Origin: Dermanyssus gallinae
Lineage: Eukaryota; Arthropoda; Arachnida; Mesostigmata; Dermanyssidae
Length of the DNA stretch: 64,000 bases
Reading direction: 5' to 3'
Assembly: GCA_003439945.1 (NCBI GenBank)
Contig: QVRM01000283.1
Coordinates: 1-64,000, forward strand
Below the pieces are notes generated by a model. It was not told where the DNA came from and ran no database searches. It saw only the letters and a list, made by a program, of their open reading frames with translations. Positions 56,480 to 64,000 of the stretch are shown here, piece by piece. Position numbers and translations under genes: made by a program. Each line of letters begins with the position of its first letter. The first letter of the stretch is position 1.

Positions 56480-58025
56480 ACGAGCATGGCCAGATAGATG
56501 GTGGCGGTAAACGCAAAACGTGCGCCCGGTCAGCCCCCCGAAAAACTTCAGCTGAAACAGTGCAAGCAGAAGGCAGAAGAAGGCGACATTTAGCAGCGAG
56601 GAGGAGGAGGAGAAAAGTACCGAGTCATTCAGCTGATGATGGGAGCTTCATTCTCCCAGTTACAGCTAGCTGGTTGCCGGCTGTATTAGCAGCTTCACAC
56701 ACCACGATCGACTTCGTCGCGAATGCTGAGTCAAGTTGGAGCAATCAATCTAAGCGAATTAATGTCGGTCTATGGTCGGTTTGCGCCCTAACAACGAGAA
56801 TAATGATACTTCACAGTGGAAGATGATTGCTGTTGCTGTTGTCGGTGGGTGATGGCGTCGCCGAGTCTTAAGTGAGTGAGTGTTGAAGTGAGACATTGTT
56901 AAAAAGTCATTATGACTGTCGATCGGTGAATTGCGGTTAATCTGTTCGATATGTTTGCACGTTGCATATGCGTGTATATTTACACCATCCCCCAAGCGGC
57001 TGCTGCTGGTGATGTTGATGCAGTTGCTAGCTATAACGGTACTACCACGATAAGAACCGTCTGACACCGTGAGTCAGACAGTCGGCATGGTCTAACGGAG
57101 AATCGAGAAGTAAATCAATCTCAGCTCTTGTGTGTGTATTGTGTTGTCACTCTACAACATTTGGTCCACGTTTGAAACGACATTGATTGCGTCTTTCACA
57201 AGCGACGCATCTTCGTTGCGTAGCTGTGTTTGCATATAAATAAACAAGAAGAGCTTAAGACGAACGACAAACGGCAGGAGAACCACCGGAGTGAGGAGAA
57301 GAGAGGTGCTTTCAAACTAACAACAAGCATACAGATCTCATCGGTGTCACCGACGGTAGGAAGCTAAGCGGGGACGCGCCTTACACACACTCTTGGTTTC
57401 ACTTTTCGATGCTGCTCCTGCTTCTGAATAGACTAAGAATAGCAACGGGCATGTACGCTGAAAGAACGTCATTGTCACCGATGGGAGATGTCGACGTTGT
57501 ACGAGGAAACTTTATTGGTAGGAACACGAGAGCTCTACTATTGGCCCGAACTCACCATCTCGCAGCTGCTCAATGCTGTCCTATTGGCCACTGGATGCGG
57601 GAATTGACTGTTGAACAGACGCAGCGCGAGAGAAAGAGACAGATTTAGACAAAACACGTGAGTGAAAGCTAACGAAAAAAAATTGTTCAGCGTGCACAAA
57701 AAGTATGACAGTAACAATAGCTAACACAGAAGCCAAGAGAGGAGAGAGGAACACCTGGAAAGAGGGACATGACATGAAGAAAGGGCGAATAATGACGAGA
57801 GTACAACAGAGAGAGAGAGCGAAAGAGAGAGGGAAGACGTTTTAAAACTTAGGGTGAGAAGCTGGACGACTTGCTAGTTACGAGCTACGAGACGAGAGGT
57901 GACGTCGAATTGTGGCTGTTGTTGTTGTTGTGTTTATAATTATTCCTCTTACTATTGTGATTGTTGTGGTTGCTGTTCTATATATTGTTCCTATTTCTAC
58001 AAATATTGCTGTTAATGGAACTATT
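56480..58025. other. GC- and purine-rich non-coding stretch
   Basis: No recognised exon. Contains purine-rich tracts (56580-56615, 57735-57845) and donor-like sites such as CAC|GTGAGT near 57655. The style resembles 5' regulatory or UTR sequence of a long gene. Confidence 0.35.
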
Positions 58026-58027
58026 GA

Positions 58028-58110
58028 ACAACAATTATAAAGCGATAGTGATATAACAACAATTATAAAGCGAGAGTGATATAACAACAATTATAAAGCT
58101 AGTGAAACAG
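58028..58110. repeat. 28-bp tandem repeat, about 2.7 copies
   Basis: ACAACAATTATAAAGCGA starts at 58028, 58056 and 58084, with near-identical units. Confidence 0.95.
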
Positions 58111-59051
58111 AATGACTGATGGATAGTTGAAGGCGCCAAACTTTCGGGGAGTGGCCACGCACTCTAGTCTTTTTGACTCGTTATCCAAAGCCGGTAGACG
58201 ACAACTGAAAAATCACTCAATCACGTTCAAACTTATTCATAAACTCAGTGAATCGTCTGGGACAAACAAAAGGTCGTACTGTACAAATTGCAACGCCACC
58301 CAAAGTACTGCTTGTTGCTAGTTTCAATCCAATTCCATCATCAAATTCATCCATCAAACGACTTCACCGGAGCGTGGATTCAACGAATAATGACCAACAG
58401 AGTAACCACTGCCTGTCGTTGTTGGACGCTTTCATCATAGCGTTGTCCTCACAATCTCATTGCCACTCATCGTGGACTTCGACGCCCTGTTGTCTTTCAC
58501 GACAGTGTACTTCCTCTAGTTAATGATTCGCGCGATACGTCGCTTCACGAGAGCTTGTCACGCCGCAGAGCCAATAAAGGCGTCTTTCTTTATACCTCTC
58601 GCTGATTTGCATGATTCGCCCTGTCTACACCGATAAGTGTGCCTCATATGCTATGTCTGGCAGGGAGGGAAGGAGGGAGGGAGGAAGGCAGGTAGAGCAT
58701 CTATTCAAGTTCGTGTTGCTCGGGCGGCTGGGGCTGAGAGTGCCGCCGTCGCTGATGATGACGACGACGATTTGTTGAACGAACTGGTTGTGATACCACA
58801 AGCTTAACGTTAGAGCGAGCGAGCGAGCGACGACCGTGTGGCCGAGTCAAGCAGGAAGGTAGCGAGAGACGCGCGCTCTTCTTGTCTAAACAGTGAGACA
58901 AATGCATCGTCTCTCGCTCTCGCCCCCCACCCCCCCCCCCTATATGTCTCTCTATATCGGCTTCCGACATCTTAAGAACAACCAGTCAAATAGCGCTAAA
59001 CGCAGACTGCTCTAAGTCCTCCTACTGACTGACTTCCTTACCTACTACAGC

Positions 59052-59253
59052 CGCGACTCCTGCGCCCGCTGGTGCAGCTGCATCATCTGCAAGCTGTACG
59101 ACAACCCGTTCTGCAGTGGCGAATTCGAGACGCTGACTCCACTCAGCAATCACAACGACAGGAGCAGCAGAAGTACTCTGTGTTTGTCTAACCGATAAAC
59201 TCGACAGCCCTCATCACTCAACGCTATGAAATCACGTGGACCTCCTCGTTTAG
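59052..59253 (+). other. Candidate spliced exon of an unidentified gene
   Basis: Upstream TACTGACTGAC (branch-like) and CTTCCTTACCTACTACAG form a good acceptor at 59051. Downstream TTTAG|GTGAGT is a near-perfect donor at 59254. One frame (from base 2 of the exon) is strikingly GC3-rich over its first 22 codons, beginning RDSCARWCSCIICKLYDNPF, and runs 50 codons to a TAA. Separately, an ATG at 59226 (MKSRGPPRL) is open to the donor. It is therefore either a 5' UTR exon holding a start codon, or an alternative terminal coding exon. The protein is not recognised. Flanking exons are not found in the window. Confidence 0.5.
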
Positions 59254-60292
59254 GTGAGTTTGATATGCATTTATACAACATGTACATATACAGCATACAG
59301 CGTATGTTGCATCATATAATGTATTATGAAGTGTCGGATCCAGACGCCTGATCCAAGTGACGATTTTGGTCCATGGATTTGCGATGTTGCGCTGCTCTAT
59401 ATACTTACGGTACGTGATTCCTTGCATTAATTTCGAGTGAACTCACGACACGACACAGTTTTCCTTGTTACTTTACGCAAGAGAACGTTTTCCTTGTTAT
59501 TTGACCTGCCTTCCTTATTTTGCAATCGATTTGAGATGCAGTATTAATAGCTTCAAGCCTAAACTGCAGCTGAGTATTATTACTCGAGCAACGTCAGCAT
59601 TTATAGATGAATTCTAGTCTCAACTAGGACGAATTACATGTGTGACTTCAATATGGCAAATGTTTATTCAAAATAGCTTTATTTTCATTAAAAAGTGAAA
59701 ACGTAGCTGCAGCTGCGATGGTGGCCTTCCTAACAAAAGTATCAATTTAAACCTGCACGTTTTTTTTCCGATGAGTACTATAGCCTCGCTTTTCTACGGC
59801 TTTGATGCGATGTCGTTTTCTTCATCATTCCAAAAAAATTCTCGAGTGCGGTATTTGCGCGCGTCTCCAGTTCGGTCAAATCGTACACTTGCACTGTTTT
59901 GCCAACGCAATTGCGTAGGCTATCAGGTCCACAGCAGGCAAAATTTTGTCAATGTCCGTACGACGTCATATGCTATGATCCATATTCAAGGTCCCGGATT
60001 CCGCAAGGAAGAACCCCAAAGGTCCGTCCTTGCGGAAAGAGTAAACACACATATACATTATATGTATATACGTCTGGCCTTGGAGGTTTTTCAGTCAGTA
60101 CGCCGTCGTATGATTCACCACAACATTTTTTTAAAGATCACGCGTTTACTAAATGTTTTCAACCAAAGACATTTTTCTAGTGAAGCTCCATAAGCCCCAC
60201 TTTCTGAAAAATATTCGTGATCAAATGCTATAGAAAGAAAACATGGCGGCAAAATTAAAAACAAATTTTCAACTGACTCTTACCGCACCCTG

Positions 60293-60296
<4 letters not shown>

Positions 60297-60325
<29 letters not shown>
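60297..60325. repeat. (TA)n microsatellite
   Basis: TA run of about 14 units. Confidence 0.95.
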
Positions 60326-60327
<2 letters not shown>

Positions 60328-60639
60328 GCTTTGCGGTTCATGAGTATCACCGCATTCTCTGCGAAACATTAGGTTTTCACGTCCCGTGTGATACCTATAT
60401 TTGCAGTAGGTGCGGGAACTTTTGCGCCAGGTACCACGCAGCGTCATGCCCAGAAGTAACTTCGCTAGCGAGTCTCGCTCTAATAGGGTCCCAATAGCGT
60501 ATTATTTTATCATGAGTACATCGGAAAGGAGATTGTCCTCGATGTATATTTGAATACGCAACAACACAAGTTTTACAATGTACCTAACAAAGCGGATAAT
60601 AAACGTTATAATTAATATATATATATATATATATATATA

Positions 60640-60800
60640 GCAATGCCGCCGGTTCGATTCCTGTTGTTGATCGAATTTTCTTTGGGCGATGCTCATTGAG
60701 AGTTGATGATATATCACACCACTGAGGGTCAGCGGTCATGCTGCCACAAGAACTGTTGGGAAATCTTTGGCTTTTCAACAGTTCCTCTCATGCCGCTCTA
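60640..60800 (+). mobile_element. tRNA-derived SINE, family S2, copy 2, 5'-truncated at a (TA)n run
   Basis: Box B GGTTCGATTCC at 60651-60661, then GTTGATCGAATTTTCTTTG, GCGATGCTCATTGA, the CTGAGGGTCAG hairpin (60722-60732), and ATGCTGCCACAAGAACTGTT. These match the - strand copies at 8120 and 63085. Everything 5' of box B is replaced by a (TA)n run (60617-60639). Confidence 0.85.
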
Positions 60801-60818
60801 AACGCCCCTAATATAAAA

Positions 60819-60876
60819 TGATGACACGTGTGTTTTTTTGTTTTGTTTTGTTTAATACCTAAACACACGTGTCATC

Positions 60877-60878
<2 letters not shown>
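60819..60878. repeat. Perfect inverted repeat, 18-bp arms, 24-base T-rich loop
   Basis: ATGATGACACGTGTGTTT (60819-60836) and its exact complement AAACACACGTGTCATCAT (60861-60878) flank a T/G-rich loop. The right arm runs directly into a (TA)n run at 60881-60914. It lies between SINE S2 and a LINE fragment. Confidence 0.97.

Positions 60879-60880
<2 letters not shown>

Positions 60881-60914
<34 letters not shown>
60881..60914. repeat. (TA)n microsatellite
   Basis: TA run of about 17 units next to the inverted repeat. Confidence 0.95.
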
Positions 60915-60917
<3 letters not shown>

Positions 60918-60919
60918 AG

Positions 60920-61740
60920 ACCGCTTGCTCGGTTCGGTCGTTTGAAACTTAGTACTGGTGCAGTCGAGTTCGTTAACACCTTCTGCTATCTCGGGGTTAA
61001 CTTTTCAATGAAGGATACAACCGGACAATTCGTCGCCCAACGTGTGAGGAAAAGTCTAGTCTCGATGTCGACAATTGAAAAGCTCCAATAATGATTTTTG
61101 AGCACGCTAAACACACTTTTTGACCTGAAAATTGCTTCGGTGGCGGCCTACGGTATCCAGGTCAAAAGCATTTTAGTTCATCACAGCTAGATAAACTATA
61201 TATAACACTGAACTTCGACTCAGATGGCCTCTTTTGCGAAAAACTGACTACAACAATCCTGAATTGTGTAGCTCCATCCACCACTCGGTGCTTAAAGCGA
61301 TGGTTCAACAGAAAGTGCTACGAGGCTTAAAAGTGTGCGAGAAAAGAAGAAGAAAAAAAGAAGCAATTATTCTTCCTGGCCCGATACCGTCCAGAGATGA
61401 CCGATTTCTACAATAGCATCCGCAAATGGTACTCTAATACCCTAAAAGAGGCCTAGCTTGCATATATTGAAAGAAAAAGCAGGGCTGGTTCAAGCAACAG
61501 AACGCCAGGCTTATAAATGAATCCGCCAGACAAAGGAAAGAGTTGCATGCGCCATTTCGTCCACAATTCTTGCCCAGCACTTCAGAGCACTTCAGCTCTC
61601 ATTGGTGAACATAATCCCGCACGAAGTGCCAGTGTTTCAAGGCCTGCACAGCGAAATAGTCAGCGTCCTCCGGGCCACTACTAGATTCAGTCTCCCAGAA
61701 AGGTCTGCTCTTTTTCAGTTCAGATGAAACCTAATAAAGA
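60920..61740 (+). mobile_element. LINE C-terminal fragment
   Basis: GAVEFVNTFCYLGVNFSMKD (about 60960-61015) is the thumb YLG motif of LINE RTs. It is followed by RVRKSLVSMSTIEKL and, after a stop, LKIASVAAYGIQV near 61125, the usual C-terminal order. It decays beyond 61200. Confidence 0.72.
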
Positions 61741-61789
61741 AAGCCCAAGCAGTTCCCGGAATCTTCTTCAAATCGCAGCATTTTATTAC

Positions 61790-61791
<2 letters not shown>

Positions 61792-61876
<85 letters not shown>

Positions 61877-61899
61877 TAGATAGATATATATATATATAC
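61792..61899. repeat. Long (TA)n microsatellite with GATA interruption
   Basis: About 40 TA units, then TAGATAGATAGA, then more TA. The longest TA run in the window. Confidence 0.97.
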
Positions 61900-63080
61900 C
61901 ATACATATGGCGCAATGAAGAAATGATGATGACTGACAAGAGACATTTTAATTGATTTTTCGTTATGTGTTTGACATCAGATACCTGCGAATAGAACAGA
62001 ACTAACTGACGAAGCCAAGATCGCATATCCGATAGTTTTTCCAGTTAGACAGAGTTGACAATGTGACGTATATGCTTAACATTTTAGTCGTGTTATAAAG
62101 CTAGTTTAATTGTCTTTCGAATGTTGATGTCATTTTAATATGGCGCCACTAGTGTGGACACAAATAATAAAACAAGCACAATTTGTAAACTGAAATGTGA
62201 AAATCAGGAGAGGCTGACGATGTAAGGCACTACTACGAACGCTGTGCCTTTTTCGGTACTGAGCGAGAGATACTGTCTCAGAACCTAAAACTGGTGGTAA
62301 AGAGGACGACTGGATCTTGGTGGGTTTGTGACTCCCGACACAACAAATGTACACCATACAATTTACCAGTTAAGCTCTATAAGAAAAATTAAAAATATGT
62401 ACAGATGTATACATACACATACATATGTATGTATATATACAGGGTGTGGCAGGATGTGATGCACTCGTTTTAGGGGATGGTACAACTAGTTCAAAAACCT
62501 TGTATTCAACATACTGGCGTGTTGAGAGGTTGAATCTGCTTCGTCCGGGAAAACGAAATAGTCGCGTTGATGAAGGTTTGCAAACATTAAGATTTTGTCC
62601 TACTTTTGAGGTTTCACGCTCAAGACATATCAATTTTGCCATCACTATCATCAAATAAACACATTAGCGTAGGCGGGGCGTGTATGGACTGCATCTGGCC
62701 CACCCACCATCATTGACCTCTTCCCAGAGGGACACTCATAGGATCCCCGACTGGTCCAGAAGCCATGCCGCCTGAGCTCGCAGCCAAACAATTCGAGCTT
62801 TGCGTGAGATTGAAGGAGCTCTGGCTACCACCCCAAGGCCTCCCAAAGAACCGCAGGAATCAGCCATTTCCTCCGCAGCGCTGTTTTCGAGGTGCATAAA
62901 TGACGAGCAATATTGTTTTACATTTTTTCTCTGAAACATAGACACTGAGCTATAGACCAGCCTTACGGAATGCCTAAAGCTCTAGCTAAACACGCTAGTT
63001 TTGTTTATAAAATTTTTAAGGAGATCGTTTTTCATTCTCAACCATTCTTCGTCGCCTACGCGTTTGGGCTTGCCGTGCGG
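61900..63080. other. No gene recognised
   Basis: Short ORFs without motifs. ACAGGGTGTGGCAGGATG at 62439 looks like a transposon end, but no partner end is found. Confidence 0.35.
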
Positions 63081-63084
63081 CATA

Positions 63085-63305
63085 CCTTCAATGGACCGAG
63101 GGCCGAGCATGTTGAGAAATCTAGGATTTCTTCAACAGTCCTTGTGGCAGCGTGGCCACCGACCCACATCGGTATATGGTTGATAATCTATTGTCAATGA
63201 GGATCGCTCAAAGAAAGTTTGATCAACATCGGGGATCGAACCGGAGACGCCCCGGTAGATGACAACCATGACTAGTACACTAGTCTCCTGCGCCACGCCG
63301 CCACA
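63085..63305 (-). mobile_element. tRNA-derived SINE, family S2, copy 3, with tRNA-like head
   Basis: The most complete copy of the family. On the - strand the head GGCGGCGTGGCGCAGGAGAC carries a box A-like sequence, box B GGTTCGATCCC lies at 63232-63242, and the body matches copies at 8120 and 60640. It continues to GGCCCTCGGTCCATTGA. The hairpin present in the other copies is eroded here (CCGACCCACATCGG). Confidence 0.87.
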
Positions 63306-63329
63306 TAGCGGACGTCAGCTGGATCCAAG

Positions 63330-63900
63330 AAACTCCTCTCCTGGGACACAATGGCCGCAACGGGATTTAAAACACAGCCGATCTCGCTATAAATGGCTAT
63401 GTGGCCTCGCTGAACGCATTCCCAAAAAATAATCTGCCATCTCAGTGCGCTGGAGACACTACCTGTATTCGAAAATGTCATGCGCTAAGAGAATCGAGGC
63501 TCCAAGCCTTGTTCGGTACTGTACCAGAAGCAAACCTCGACAAACAACTTCGACTAAACGACAGTGGCGAACCGGTTACGGCTCTATGTTCCTGTGTCTG
63601 TTGTTTGCCCTACGTCTTATATCCCCCGGATATCCTGTGCGAGAAGCGCCGGCAGCCTTTGAAAACCGACGGATTTTGATTTGGGACGCGACTGTGATCG
63701 ACGGCCTAGCGCCCTATATAGTGGGTCAAAACGCCGCCAAGTCCTCGGGTAGTCGAGTGAGCTAGCAAGCTGCTAGAGTAAAGGAGAAAAAGGCAAGCGT
63801 GAAAATAGAACAAAATTCACAAAACAAGCTGGTGCCCTTTTTCCCGTAGGTAACGTCTTTTGTTTGTTGTTTGTTTGTTGCTTCTAGAGTAACCGGCCTG
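63330..63900 (+). mobile_element. LINE family B relative, zinc/endonuclease remnant
   Basis: SLNAFPKNNLPSQ near 63405 and RILIWDATVIDGLAPYIVGQ near 63670-63730 match the LPLNAFPS and LLWDATVVDTLAPSY positions of restriction-like-endonuclease LINEs. The region between is frameshifted, and it ends in GTTTGTTTG-rich DNA. Confidence 0.72.
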
Positions 63901-64000
63901 CTAGCTGGAACGGCGGCTCCTTCAGGCGATTAAAAATTATTCTCGAGGAGCCGCTAAAAGCGTAAATCGCCCTGCGTGCACCAAGTTTGTGCACACAGCA

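Noticed and set aside
62439..62660. Possible DNA transposon starting ACAGGGTGTGGCAGG
   Set aside because: No matching inverted end was found within 1 kb.

Overview
This is eukaryotic, metazoan DNA. It has spliced exons with GT/AG borders, long (TA)n and (TAA)n microsatellites, tRNA-derived SINEs, and a dense layer of decayed LINE, Ty3/Gypsy and mariner copies. An arthropod, possibly an arachnid such as a mite or tick, fits best (R2-clade and other restriction-like-endonuclease LINEs, a mauritiana-like mariner end). That placement is inference; no rRNA or mitochondrial marker is present to fix it.

Only one conserved host gene can be read end to end: OSGEP/Kae1 (KEOPS subunit, tRNA t6A synthesis), eight coding exons on the + strand from 3023 to 9016, with a poly(A) signal at 9190. 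Its first intron carries an antisense, 5'-truncated R2-clade retrotransposon (3529-5249). Two further places look like parts of host genes whose remaining exons I cannot find. At 40883-41389 there is a GC box, TATA box, splice donor and a short signal-peptide ORF with a Cys-containing tail. At 59052-59253 there is an exon-like block with a branch-point-like sequence, acceptor and perfect donor.

The rest is mostly transposon debris. (1) LINE family A (APE/Jockey-CR1-like RT): copies at 1, 12130, 14822(-), 15895(-), 39535(-) and 55165. (2) LINE family B (RT plus zinc knuckle plus restriction-like endonuclease): copies at 24105 (longest, with a 687-codon ORF), 42846, 43265(-), 51645(-) and 63330; two of them have (TAA)n on both sides. 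(3) Other APE-type LINE fragments at 10870(-), 15395(-), 16600(-), 36780(-), 39700, 41650(-), 45960(-), 47395, 48900(-), 52860(-) and 60920. (4) Ty3/Gypsy pieces on the - strand at 30890 (gag knuckle/protease/RT) and 17240 (RNase H/integrase), in the order expected of one element split by later insertions. (5) A deleted mariner at 22541-23419 with recognisable ends and a second mariner C-terminal remnant at 35354. (6) Two tRNA-derived SINE families with three copies each; one copy has a perfect 18-bp target-site duplication, and the two families share a small hairpin.

No CRISPR array, operon, phage or other prokaryotic system is present. Coordinates of decayed elements are approximate because they rest on recognisable translated motifs, not on alignments.
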